From DAIDKA01 sp036489445 (GTDB lineage: Bacteria > Pseudomonadota > Gammaproteobacteria > Steroidobacterales > Steroidobacteraceae), in the NCBI GenBank assembly GCA_036489445.1, contig DASXFV010000028.1, positions 1-57,879 on the forward strand: a stretch of 57,879 nt of DNA, given 5' to 3'. This document shows positions 50,828 to 57,879 of this stretch, piece by piece. A program made the translations under genes and the position numbers. The notes beneath the pieces are model-generated. The model was given only the letters and a program-made list of their open reading frames with translations, was not told the origin of the DNA and made no database searches. How positions within the stretch are numbered: the first letter of the stretch is position 1; the number at the start of each line of letters is the position of its first letter.

Positions 50828-51751
50828 TCAGGCCGCTGCCGAGATCTGCACTTCACCGCCCAGCGCCTGCAGGACCTCCTCCAGCAGCTGCTGCAGCTCG
50901 CCCGTCATCAACGCGAAGTCGGCATCGAATTTTTCCACGGGATCAAGCCCGGCGCTGGGTTTCGCCTGCACCTCCGCATCGGGCTCGAGCTCCAGAAACT
51001 GCACGCGCTTGATGGCAAGTTTTTCAGTCAACATGAAAGCCACCCGGTCATTCCAGCACAGGCCCAGCTGCGCAGGATACTTGCCGGCTTCCAGGTGCGA
51101 GCGGATCTCGCGCAAGTCCAGGGCGTGGCGGGTATAGCGCACGGTCGACTTGGCGCCGTCCGCCGTCATCAAGGTCAAATCCTGATCCAGGGCCAGACGT
51201 CCCGGCGCCCCGCCATGCGTCAGCCACGCCGCCATGCTGGTATGGGCCGAACGCTGCGTCTGTACGAACTGCACCGCGAAACTCCCCAAGGTGTCACGCA
51301 GGGTGTCGATGAGTTCCTCCGCCTTGCCGGAACTTGCCGCGTCCACCACGCACCAGCCGCCCTGAGGGTCCAGCCAGGCGCGCGTGCTGCGCTGGCGACT
51401 CAGTGCGCGCGCCCGCAGTTCATCGGTCACCTGCATCCGCAGGTCCCGCATCTGGCGCTTGCCCACGGGAAAGCCCTGGGAGTCTTCCTTGATCTTCGCC
51501 CGTCGCAGGGCGTGCTGGCGGATGATGGAGCCGGGGAGCAGCTTCTGTTCGACCCCCAGCGCGATCAGGTACTGCTGGTTGAGCGCGTGCACCAGGCGGC
51601 CGTTGGCCGCGGGAGCGATCCAGCCGCGACTGAGCATCTCCAGTGCACCGCAGGGCTGCAGCAGGCGCGTGCCCAGCTTCTCTTCCAACTGCGCAGCGCT
51701 CAGGGACCAACCCACCGGCAGTCTGTAGAGGACGAGATTCCTGAACCACAT
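50828..51751 (-). CDS. rdgC: Recombination-associated protein RdgC
   Basis: A nucleoid-associated DNA-binding protein that forms a ring dimer around DNA and limits RecA. The 307-residue length and the start MWFRNLVLYRLP are those of the family, with QLEEKLGTRLLQPCG, PGSIIRQHALRRAKIKE, FPVGKRQMRDLRMQV and QVTDELRARAL following. It is found only in Beta- and Gammaproteobacteria, which supports the placement of the genome. It lies 5 bp from the convergent transglutaminase-like gene, and 59 bp after the Bax-inhibitor gene with a hairpin between. Confidence 0.95.
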   Translation of the reverse strand: MWFRNLVLYRLPVGWSLSAAQLEEKLGTRLLQPCGALEMLSRGWIAPAANGRLVHALNQQYLIALGVEQKLLPGSIIRQHALRRAKIKEDSQGFPVGKRQMRDLRMQVTDELRARALSRQRSTRAWLDPQGGWCVVDAASSGKAEELIDTLRDTLGSFAVQFVQTQRSAHTSMAAWLTHGGAPGRLALDQDLTLMTADGAKSTVRYTRHALDLREIRSHLEAGKYPAQLGLCWNDRVAFMLTEKLAIKRVQFLELEPDAEVQAKPSAGLDPVEKFDADFALMTGELQQLLEEVLQALGGEVQISAAA

Positions 51752-51765
51752 CGATAAAAGTCACC

Positions 51766-51790
51766 CACACCGCCCGTGCCGGGCAGTGTG
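51766..51790 (-). terminator. Hairpin after the Bax-inhibitor-1 gene
   Basis: On the minus strand CACACTGCCC-ggcac-GGGCGGTGTG (one mismatch) follows the stop of the gene at 51811 and is followed at a short distance by TTTT. It could end that transcript before rdgC; the T-run is short and offset, so the call is weak. Confidence 0.4.
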
Positions 51791-51810
51791 CAGAAGGCGC
51801 AAGCAGCGGA

Positions 51811-52569
51811 TTAGTTACGCCGGGTATTGGCCAGCAGCCGCAGGATTTCCATGTACAGCCAGACCAGGGTCACCAGCAGACCGAACGCGGAGTACCACTC
51901 CATGTACTTGGGTGCACCACGCGCCGCACCGGATTCCATGATGTCGAAGTCCAGGATCAGGTTGAGCGCTGCCACACCGATGATGACCAGCGAAATGCCG
52001 ATGCTCAGCGGCGAGCCGCTGTTCAGGAAGGGTGCGTTGATGTGGAAGAAACCCAGCACGATGGTCACCAGGTACATGAGCGCGATGGCACCCGTCGCGC
52101 CGATCACAACCGCCCGGAAGCGGGCCGTCGCCTTGATGAGGCCGGTCTTGTAGGCCAGCAGCATGGCGGCAAACACCGCGAAGGTCAGCCCCACCGCCTG
52201 CATGGCAATACCGGGGTAGCGCCGTTCCAGCGTTGCGGAAAGGGCGCCCATGGCCAGGCCCTCGAGGCCGGCATAGGGAATGGCCAGGTAAGGCGCCGTC
52301 ATGGGCTTGAAACTGATGATGAGGGCCAGGATCAGGCCACCGAAAATGCCCACCAGGAGCGAGGTGGTCACGATCGACGCATCGCCGGTGCTCAGGTACT
52401 GCGACCAGGGGTACAAGGCCCCCGCCAGCAGAACGACCAGCAGCAGGAACGACTTGTTGACGGCCCCCTGCACCGTCATGCGCTCGCCGCCCGCTCCCAC
52501 CAGCGGCTGGCTGGCGAAGGTCTTGTCGTTCAGGCCCGGATTGCCGGAGCGAAGGAAGCGATCAGCCAT
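51811..52569 (-). CDS. Bax inhibitor-1/YccA family membrane protein
   Basis: A 252-residue inner-membrane protein with seven predicted helices, of the longer bacterial BI-1 subgroup. A soluble start of about 35 residues (SGNPGLNDKTFASQP) is followed by VNKSFLLLVVLLAGALYPWS, AIPYAGLEGLAMGALSATLE and the C-terminal ALNLILDFDIMESGA...YMEWYSAFGLLVTLVWLYMEILR, where the paired Asp residues are the pH-sensing site known from BsYetJ. The family leaks calcium or binds membrane proteases; its role here is unknown. A TATAAT box lies at 52599-52604 on the minus strand, 30 bp upstream of the ATG. Confidence 0.93.
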   Translation of the reverse strand: MADRFLRSGNPGLNDKTFASQPLVGAGGERMTVQGAVNKSFLLLVVLLAGALYPWSQYLSTGDASIVTTSLLVGIFGGLILALIISFKPMTAPYLAIPYAGLEGLAMGALSATLERRYPGIAMQAVGLTFAVFAAMLLAYKTGLIKATARFRAVVIGATGAIALMYLVTIVLGFFHINAPFLNSGSPLSIGISLVIIGVAALNLILDFDIMESGAARGAPKYMEWYSAFGLLVTLVWLYMEILRLLANTRRN

Positions 52570-52634
52570 CGAAGTCTCCTCATATACCCAATGCCCATAT
52601 TATAGTCGAATCGGCCAAAGCCAAGGGCGGCAGC

Positions 52635-53531
52635 GTGCAAGATATTGATTTTCGTCAGGCCCATTCCCCCGCGCACCGCCCTTACCTGGTTTTCGTCCGG
52701 GCCGGAACCCAGTCGCTGCACACCCGCCTGCTCGCCGAGAATCCCGATCGGAACTGGGATTGCTGCGTCAGCTGGTACGTGCCGCCCATCCGCGAGCACC
52801 TCGCCGAGTACTACAGCGCTGGGGGCTTCAACAAGCTGGACGGATTTCTGGCGTTCTGGAAGGAACGCCCGGATCCATGGCCGTGGCGCTATGTGCTGCT
52901 GCTGGATGACGACGTCTATCTGCGCCCCCGGGCACTGTCGCAATTCTTTCTCCTGTGCGAGCAGCACAGCACCTACCTGTCGCAACCGGCGCTGAACTGG
53001 TTTACGCATACCACCCTCAATGTGCTGGTGCGTAATCCGGCCTGCCTGATGCGGCGCCTGAGCTTCGTCGAAGTCATGGCGCCCTGCTTCTCGACGGCGG
53101 CGCTGGAGGAACTCCTGCCGACCTTCGACTGGACACGCAGCACCTGGGGCACGGATGTCGCCTGGGGTTGCATTCTCGAAGGTCGACACCCGGTACATGT
53201 CATCGATGCAGTCTCGATGGATCACACCCGTACGGGGGATGGCCGTCCCACCGCGTTCTATCGCAAGCTCACGGCCATGGGGGTCGACCCGGGCCAGGAG
53301 TTGCGCGGCATCCTTGCCCGCTTCCCGGATTTCGGCGGCCAGAGGATGCTCAAGCAAGGCCATATCTATCGTCCGGGTCTGCCGCCCGCATTGGGCCCGG
53401 TGCTGCTGGTGCTGTTTGAAAAACTGAAGTTCATCGTCCGGATCCGCAAGCAGGTGTTGCGCAATGTGCGCGCCTGGCGCGCCAACCTGCAGGATCGTCG
53501 GCGCCAGCGATCAGTCAATAAAGGGGAGTGA
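52635..53531 (+). CDS. DUF707-family protein, possible glycosyltransferase
   Basis: A 298-residue cytoplasmic protein, no signal peptide. The pattern of DUF707 is clear: YVLLLDDDVYLRP, where the DxD triplet would hold a metal and nucleotide sugar, STYLSQPALNW, LSFVEVMAPCFSTAALEELL, STWGTDVAWGCILEG and VIDAVSMDHTRTG. These fit a GT-A glycosyltransferase fold, though no activity is established for the family. The C-terminus is very basic (RNVRAWRANLQDRRRQRSV). The start is a GTG preceded by AAGGGCGG. The next gene begins 2 bp after its stop, so the two are co-transcribed. Confidence 0.82.
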   Translation: MQDIDFRQAHSPAHRPYLVFVRAGTQSLHTRLLAENPDRNWDCCVSWYVPPIREHLAEYYSAGGFNKLDGFLAFWKERPDPWPWRYVLLLDDDVYLRPRALSQFFLLCEQHSTYLSQPALNWFTHTTLNVLVRNPACLMRRLSFVEVMAPCFSTAALEELLPTFDWTRSTWGTDVAWGCILEGRHPVHVIDAVSMDHTRTGDGRPTAFYRKLTAMGVDPGQELRGILARFPDFGGQRMLKQGHIYRPGLPPALGPVLLVLFEKLKFIVRIRKQVLRNVRAWRANLQDRRRQRSVNKGE

Positions 53532-53533
53532 GC

Positions 53534-54520
53534 ATGACACCAACGCATTTGAGAACTGCATTTCCCGGAGTCGCGCTGGCGATCGGTGCGCTGACCCTGT
53601 CGTGCGCAGCGCTGGCCCGCGGCCACGGCACTCACGCTGCGACGGGTCCGCTGCCGGACATCGTCATGGACGGCACGAACCTGTATCCGGAGAGCATGAG
53701 TTCCGGGCCGGATGGCACCGTGTATATCGGCAGCATGAAGGGCATCGTGTTCCGTGCCAAACCCGGCTCGGACAAGGCGACGGCCTGGATCAAACCAACG
53801 CCGCGCAATGGCCTCCTGACGCTGCTGGGCGTGCTCGTGGATGCCCCCACCCACACTCTGTGGCTGTGCTCGTCGCCCGGCGCGCTGCGCTCCCCACCGG
53901 TCGCGGGCATTGCATCCTTGATTTCGTTTGATCTGCGAACGGGACGCCAGACGGGGCACTATCCGTTCCCCGCCCCTGCTTCGATCTGCAACGACATCTC
54001 GGTGGCGCCCAATGGGGATGTCTATGCCTCGGACACGCCCAATGGCCGTATCCTGCGCCTGGTCAAGGGCAGCAAGTCACTGAGCGTCTTTGCCGAGGAT
54101 GCGCGGCTCAAGGGCATCGATGGCCTGGTATTCGGCGGCAATGGCGTGCTGTATGTAAACAATGTCAGCCGCAACCAATTGCTGATCGTGGACGTGCGTG
54201 CCGATGGCACAGCGGGCCCCATCACCCAGCTGCTGCTGTCGCAGCCGGTGGCAGGACCGGATGGCTTCAGATTCATCGGTGGCGATCGCTTCCTGCTGGC
54301 CGAAGGCAATGCGGGTCGCGTCGATCTGGTCACGATCAATGGGGTACGCGCGGATATCCATGTGCTGCGCGAGGGCCTGCAGTCGCCCCCGGCTGTCACG
54401 CTGGTCGGCAATACGGTCTACGCGCTGGAAGGCAAGATCCGGTACCTGATCAGTCCGTCGTTGAAGGGCAAGGATCCAGGTCCGTTCAAAGCCTATGCAG
54501 TGCCGTTACCACAGCTCTAG
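53534..54520 (+). CDS. Exported SMP-30/gluconolactonase-like beta-propeller protein
   Basis: A 328-residue periplasmic protein. The signal peptide ends near AALA (residue 28). The rest forms a six-bladed propeller of the SMP-30/NHL type: YPESMSSGPDGTVYIGSMKG, ICNDISVAPNGDVYASDTPN, GLVFGGNGVLYVNNVSRNQL and DGFRFIGGDRFLLAEGNAGR. The Glu near the start (PES) and the Asn/Asp pairs in NDISV and VNNVS match the metal-site residues of gluconolactonases, so a lactonase activity is possible. A strong AGGGGAG lies 6 nt before the ATG; a GTG two codons earlier overlaps the upstream stop and is less likely. Confidence 0.85.
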   Translation: MTPTHLRTAFPGVALAIGALTLSCAALARGHGTHAATGPLPDIVMDGTNLYPESMSSGPDGTVYIGSMKGIVFRAKPGSDKATAWIKPTPRNGLLTLLGVLVDAPTHTLWLCSSPGALRSPPVAGIASLISFDLRTGRQTGHYPFPAPASICNDISVAPNGDVYASDTPNGRILRLVKGSKSLSVFAEDARLKGIDGLVFGGNGVLYVNNVSRNQLLIVDVRADGTAGPITQLLLSQPVAGPDGFRFIGGDRFLLAEGNAGRVDLVTINGVRADIHVLREGLQSPPAVTLVGNTVYALEGKIRYLISPSLKGKDPGPFKAYAVPLPQL

Positions 54521-54537
54521 CGATGAGCAGCCGCAGG

Positions 54538-55344
54538 CTATCTGAGGGTATGCACATCGTTACCTGCGCTCGCCGCGGGCGCTGATGACGCAGCTGGCGC
54601 CGAAGACGGCGCTGCCGGCCGCGCAGCAGCTTTGGCGTGGTGCGGAGCGGTGCGTACGGCCGGTACGGCGCATCCCCAGTTCAGCATCTCATCAGATTCG
54701 GTTCCAGGAATGGCCAGCTTCCAGGTCGTATCATCATCCAGCGCCGTGAACGACGGCCCCTTCTCGCGCAGATTGTTGCGCATGTAATAGAACACCGCGG
54801 CGCGCCGATAGGATCGCGCATCGCAATTGAGCTCTTCGCGAGTGACCGCGCTCAGGTAATGCAGCGGATAGACTTCCGCCTGCGGACGTGAATACTCCCA
54901 GCGCATCCAGGCGATGACGACGTAGCCATTGTGCAGCACATTGTGTGACGAGGCATAGAGCACGCTGGGGTTCTCCGGCGGTCCGTCGGCAATCATTGTC
55001 CAGCCGCCGCTGTGCAGCGGATCAAGCGCGCCTTCCCAGGACGCCGCGGTCACCGCAACCGTCGGCGTCACAACCGGTGCGGCCGAGACCTTTGCAACCA
55101 CGTTCACGCCCCGAGTGCATTGGGCGTTGGCTGCACTCCCCACCGCGGCGGCTTCCGACCTGGTGTGAGCCGCGGCGCCACTGCTCACCTTGACGCTGGA
55201 CTTGCCTTGCGGACACCCGGTGGTGCTGGCGCCCCATGCGGCATGGAAACCCAGTAGCAGCAGCACGGCCGAGGAGCACGCAATCATTGCGGGCGCGGCG
55301 AACGGCCCCGTCCGGGGATGAAAGGCACTCCGAATAGCGCGCAT
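54538..55344 (-). CDS. Exported protein with adhesin-E-like domain
   Basis: A 268-residue exported protein of unknown function. The leader has a basic start and the hydrophobic segment AMIACSSAVLLLLGFHAAWG. After a variable Ala/Val/Thr-rich region (about 45-100), the stretch GGWTMIADGPPENPSVLYAS, YVVIAWMRWEYSR and NCDARSYRRAAVFYYMRNNL resembles the surface-adhesin E (CNP1-like) fold: a Trp-led strand, a middle W.R strand, and a conserved Cys before basic/aromatic residues. The tail is Ala/Pro-rich. The first 48 codons of the open frame were left out because the chosen Met gives the signal peptide. Family assignment is by eye. Confidence 0.6.
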   Translation of the reverse strand: MRAIRSAFHPRTGPFAAPAMIACSSAVLLLLGFHAAWGASTTGCPQGKSSVKVSSGAAAHTRSEAAAVGSAANAQCTRGVNVVAKVSAAPVVTPTVAVTAASWEGALDPLHSGGWTMIADGPPENPSVLYASSHNVLHNGYVVIAWMRWEYSRPQAEVYPLHYLSAVTREELNCDARSYRRAAVFYYMRNNLREKGPSFTALDDDTTWKLAIPGTESDEMLNWGCAVPAVRTAPHHAKAAARPAAPSSAPAASSAPAASAGNDVHTLR

Positions 55345-55513
55345 GGTGGGGAAAACTCCGCGAATCTGGCGCCACTGACTGTAGGGGCGCATTTGCCCGG
55401 CGGCGCAGAGCCAGTTGGCAATTTCGCTCTTCTGGACGCTGTGCGCCCTGTGACTTGCGTCACATCGCGTTTTTCCACGCTGCGACATGGCCTCGGCGAG
55501 CCCCGCAGCCGGA

Positions 55514-56092
55514 CTAGGGCCCCGGCGCTCCGCGATCTCGCTTGGCTTGATGTCTGGCGAAAAGTGCGATCATTTCCCGGTTGAAGGCCGGGAGGTCATC
55601 GGGTTTGCGACTAGTCACCAGATTCTCATCCACCAAGACCTCCTGATCGATCCAATTGCCACCGGCATTCGTGATATCGGTTTTAAGCGAGGGCCATGAG
55701 GTCATCCGATACCCCTTCGCCGCACCACTTTCCACGATGGTCCAGGGCCCATGACAGATGGCGGCCACGGGTTTACCCGAATCAAAGAATGAGCGCACGA
55801 AACTCACCGCCTTCGGTTGCATGCGTAGCGCATCAGGATTCATGACACCCCCAGGCAGCAGCAGCGCATCGTAGTCGCTCGGGTCCGCATCGCTGATCCC
55901 TTGATCGACATTGACCGTCTGGCCCCACTCCTTATGGTTCCAGCCACGAATGTCGCCGTCCTTCGGGGAAACGACTTCCGTGGCGGCACCGAGTGCATCC
56001 AGTGCCTTCTTCGGCTCCAACAGTTCCGACTGTTCGAAGCCATCTGTGGCCAGGATCGCAACTCGCAATCCTTTTAGCGTGGTCTGTGCCAT
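55514..56092 (-). CDS. DJ-1/PfpI family protein (type 1 glutamine-amidotransferase-like)
   Basis: A 192-residue cytoplasmic protein of the PfpI/YhbO group, which is linked to stress resistance and to deglycase or hydratase activity. The catalytic Glu 20 is in ATDGFEQSEL, the nucleophile Cys 113 in PVAAICHGPW on the nucleophile elbow, and YDALLLPGGVMNPD and SWPSLKTDITNAGG complete the pattern. Length is normal for the family. Neighbours give no extra hint about substrate. Confidence 0.93.
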   Translation of the reverse strand: MAQTTLKGLRVAILATDGFEQSELLEPKKALDALGAATEVVSPKDGDIRGWNHKEWGQTVNVDQGISDADPSDYDALLLPGGVMNPDALRMQPKAVSFVRSFFDSGKPVAAICHGPWTIVESGAAKGYRMTSWPSLKTDITNAGGNWIDQEVLVDENLVTSRKPDDLPAFNREMIALFARHQAKRDRGAPGP

Positions 56093-56207
56093 ATCGATAT
56101 CCTCCGGACTTGGGTGTCATTCAGAGGGCCGATTGTGAACGTGATGGGGCTGAAGTCAGGCCCGCTTCACAGGCTCTTGTCGTGAGAAAACACTGACGTG
56201 ATGGGTT

Positions 56208-57449
56208 CTACAGCCGCAGCCAGCCGCGCTTCCTGATCTGATTCAGCAAAATCCCGACAGCGAAAGCGAGACCGACATTCCAGAGCGCGAAGGCCGCGAC
56301 AGTGAGCGTAATGAATCGCTCGCCTTTATCCTTGCTGAAGTCGCAGGACCCGAGCGCCAGCTGCGCACCGGTCAGAAAAAGAATCACGCCGAGTACCGGA
56401 CGATCGAACAGCTGAAAGATCATCTGGACTGATCCCGCCAGGAAGAACGCGAGAAACAGCAGAATCGTGCCGAGTATGATCGGGGCTCCCCCGGTGCGCG
56501 CACCGAAAGCCACATGCCCCGCCATGCCGCCCGCCCCGTGACACATGGGAACGCCGCCGCACACCGCACTGCCTAAGTTCATGATGCCCGTGGATACCGC
56601 GACACCATTTTCGGTCACGGACCGATCCGGGAACAGTCGGTTGTTCTCCTCGCGGATCGCAATGACCGCATTCCCCAGCGTCAGCGGTAATTGAGGCAGT
56701 GCGAGAAACAAACATCCGGTGATGAGGTCCTGCCAGGAGATCCTGGACAGCGCAAAGCTCGGCAGATGGAATTGGATTTTGGTCGCCACGAGTACTGCCA
56801 ATGCTCCCGGGTTCTGCACAGCTCCGCACACTGCGCCGAAAATGAGCAGCAGGAACATCGCCGGGATGGCCTTGTTCGACAGTAGGAGCAGGGTGCCCAA
56901 GAGGCCCACCGAGGCGATGAGCCAACCGCCACTCATCATCCGGATTCCTTCGAGCATGAAGCCGATTCCGAGCCCCAGCACAATGCCGATGACTACAAAT
57001 CGCGGCACCAGCCCCGATACGTGCCGGGCGGCACCGGTGAGTCCAAGAACCAGCCACAGCACCCCCGTCACCAGATCTGCCGCGTACACACTGCCCTGCG
57101 TAATGGTGGCCGTCTGGGCAGCCTGGGTCGCCGCCACTGCGCCAATTGCCTTCATCGGTTGCACGGGAAACGGAGTCCTGTAATAGGCCCCGCAAATGAC
57201 CATCGCGGCCCCGAATGAGAAGAGGATGCCAAACGGGCTCATGTTGAGCACCGCAATGTAGGCGACCACAAACGGGATCAGTGTCCCGAGATCGCCAAAG
57301 GCGCCCGCCCACTCCATTCGGTCAAATCGATTGGCCGCAGTGGGGGAGTTCGATCGAAACACCTGCATCGCAAACGGGTCATCCAAGCCGCAAAGGGGCG
57401 GCGATTGTGGCTCGAAGCGCGATATTTCAGGGGAGCCAGCGCTTGACAT
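56208..57449 (-). CDS. MOT1-type molybdate/sulfate transporter
   Basis: A 413-residue inner-membrane transporter with ten or more helices. The family signatures are clear: EWAGAFGDLGTLIPFVVAYI, PFPVQPMKAIGA, and PQLPLTLGNAVIA, followed by FGARTGGAPIILG. The bacterial members are annotated as putative sulfate/molybdate transporters, related to plant MOT1. The conserved core starts near residue 43, so the start is uncertain: ATG at 57449 or Met at 57368 are possible, neither with a clear ribosome-binding site. If 57449 is right, the start codon lies inside the -35 box of the divergent vapBC promoter. Confidence 0.88.
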   Translation of the reverse strand: MSSAGSPEISRFEPQSPPLCGLDDPFAMQVFRSNSPTAANRFDRMEWAGAFGDLGTLIPFVVAYIAVLNMSPFGILFSFGAAMVICGAYYRTPFPVQPMKAIGAVAATQAAQTATITQGSVYAADLVTGVLWLVLGLTGAARHVSGLVPRFVVIGIVLGLGIGFMLEGIRMMSGGWLIASVGLLGTLLLLSNKAIPAMFLLLIFGAVCGAVQNPGALAVLVATKIQFHLPSFALSRISWQDLITGCLFLALPQLPLTLGNAVIAIREENNRLFPDRSVTENGVAVSTGIMNLGSAVCGGVPMCHGAGGMAGHVAFGARTGGAPIILGTILLFLAFFLAGSVQMIFQLFDRPVLGVILFLTGAQLALGSCDFSKDKGERFITLTVAAFALWNVGLAFAVGILLNQIRKRGWLRL

Positions 57450-57471
57450 ACAGACATATCATTCGTACGCT
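57443..57471 (+). promoter_or_regulatory. Promoter of the vapBC pair
   Basis: A perfect -35 TTGACA (57443-57448), a 17 bp spacer and a -10 TACGCT (57466-57471) precede the vapB ATG at 57479. Transcription should begin at about 57478, one base before the start codon, so the mRNA would be leaderless or nearly so. The -35 overlaps the start codon proposed for the divergent transporter. Confidence 0.6.
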
Positions 57472-57478
57472 ATGACGC

Positions 57479-57724
57479 ATGAGAACGACCGTGCGCTTGG
57501 ATGCAGCCTTGCTAGAGCGTGCGCGGCAGGAGGCTGTGCGGCGCAAAACCACCCTCACGTCCCTGATAGAGCAAGGTCTGGAACTCGTACTGCGCCGACC
57601 GCTCAAGCGTCCGAGGCCTCGACCCGTATCGCTTCCCGTATGTCGAGCTGGAGGCGGAATTTCACCAGGTGTCGACCTGAACGACAGCGCGAGTCTCTTG
57701 GACCGCATGGAAGGACGCGATTGA
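57479..57724 (+). CDS. vapB: VapB-type antitoxin, ribbon-helix-helix
   Basis: An 81-residue antitoxin. The N-terminal ribbon-helix-helix DNA-binding domain is MRTTVRLDAALLERARQEAV followed by TTLTSLIEQGLELVLR; the C-terminal part is Arg/Pro-rich (RPLKRPRPRPVSLP) and ends with a short acidic segment (DLNDSASLLDRMEGRD) likely to bind the toxin. It normally represses its own promoter together with VapC. The stop overlaps the toxin start by 4 bases, a usual arrangement for coupled translation. Confidence 0.9.
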   Translation: MRTTVRLDAALLERARQEAVRRKTTLTSLIEQGLELVLRRPLKRPRPRPVSLPVCRAGGGISPGVDLNDSASLLDRMEGRD

Positions 57725-57879
57725 TCCTGCCGGACGTCAACGTCCTCATCTACGCGTTTCGCTCCGATTCGGAAGACCATGGGCTGCACAAGGAATGGCT
57801 GGAATCCGTTATCAACGGACCAGCGGCCTTCGGAATTGCCCCGCAGGTCCTGGCGAGCGTCGTCAGGATCTGCACGCAC
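57721..57879 (+). CDS. vapC: VapC-type PIN-domain toxin, 3' end cut by window
   Basis: Only the first 53 codons lie in the window. They read MILPDVNVLIYAFRSDSEDH with the first catalytic Asp of the PIN nuclease in PDVN, then HKEWLESVI and APQVLASVVRICTH, which is the common pattern of this VapC group. The start codon is TTG and overlaps the vapB stop (TTGA). The enzyme would be an RNase held inactive by VapB. The rest of the gene, with the remaining acidic residues, lies beyond base 57879. Confidence 0.85.
   Translation, partial: MILPDVNVLIYAFRSDSEDHGLHKEWLESVINGPAAFGIAPQVLASVVRICTH

Noticed and set aside
1..57879. tRNA, rRNA, CRISPR arrays, insertion sequences or prophage genes
   Set aside because: No repeat-spacer pattern, transposase, integrase or phage protein, and no tRNA-like cloverleaf was noticed. 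The large repeats are diverged paralogous genes, not mobile-element ends.

Overview
The window is a 57.9 kb piece of a GC-rich bacterial chromosome. The gene content points to a gammaproteobacterium near the Xanthomonadales/Nevskiales/Steroidobacterales. The reasons are a fused aspartokinase-diaminopimelate decarboxylase, PBP1b next to an LpoP-like lipoprotein, RdgC, RseP and a TonB-dependent receptor. The placement is inference from gene content. No rRNA, tRNA, CRISPR array or insertion sequence was seen.

Layout: (1) 1-16112 is mostly housekeeping: the end of hisIE, mrcB with an LpoP-like lipoprotein, lysAC, an L,D-transpeptidase divergent from a 3-methyladenine glycosylase, the sulfate-assimilation operon cysQ-cysD-cysNC, two small exported proteins that share a split Cys-containing module, and a polysaccharide deacetylase-rseP pair. 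(2) 16113-22677 holds a large TonB-dependent receptor with a clear promoter and tandem terminators, a LysR regulator, and a convergent cytochrome c'/cytochrome b561 pair. (3) 22767-43302 is the unusual part. A four-gene module (Tat-exported metallo-beta-lactamase-fold protein, DUF1592-type di-heme cytochrome, Tat-exported DUF1552 protein, Sec-exported ankyrin protein) occurs twice, at 22767-29144 and 36388-43302. The copies flank a central block: a thiamine-diphosphate enzyme plus an AAHS-like MFS transporter on one strand, and malate synthase plus a PQQ-dependent quinohemoprotein dehydrogenase on the other. (4) 43303-57879 is mixed: a D-Ala-D-Ala peptidase, an MFS transporter, pyrophosphatase, a His-less subtilase with a GlyGly-type C-terminus, a transglutaminase-like pseudoenzyme, rdgC, a Bax-inhibitor-1 protein, a DUF707 protein, an SMP-30-like propeller, an adhesin-E-like protein, a PfpI/DJ-1 protein, a MOT1-type molybdate/sulfate transporter, and a vapBC pair cut by the window edge.

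How the genes may work together: the central region looks like an accessory, largely periplasmic oxidation system. The PQQ dehydrogenase with its heme domain and the two di-heme DUF1592 proteins could move electrons outside the cytoplasm. The transporter, the ThDP enzyme and malate synthase could carry a small organic acid into central metabolism. The substrate cannot be read from the sequence. The repeated module is the strongest candidate for an undescribed system: the copies keep gene order and tight spacing for three genes, but the fourth gene (the MBL protein) is inverted in one copy, and the MBL metal sites have eroded to different degrees.
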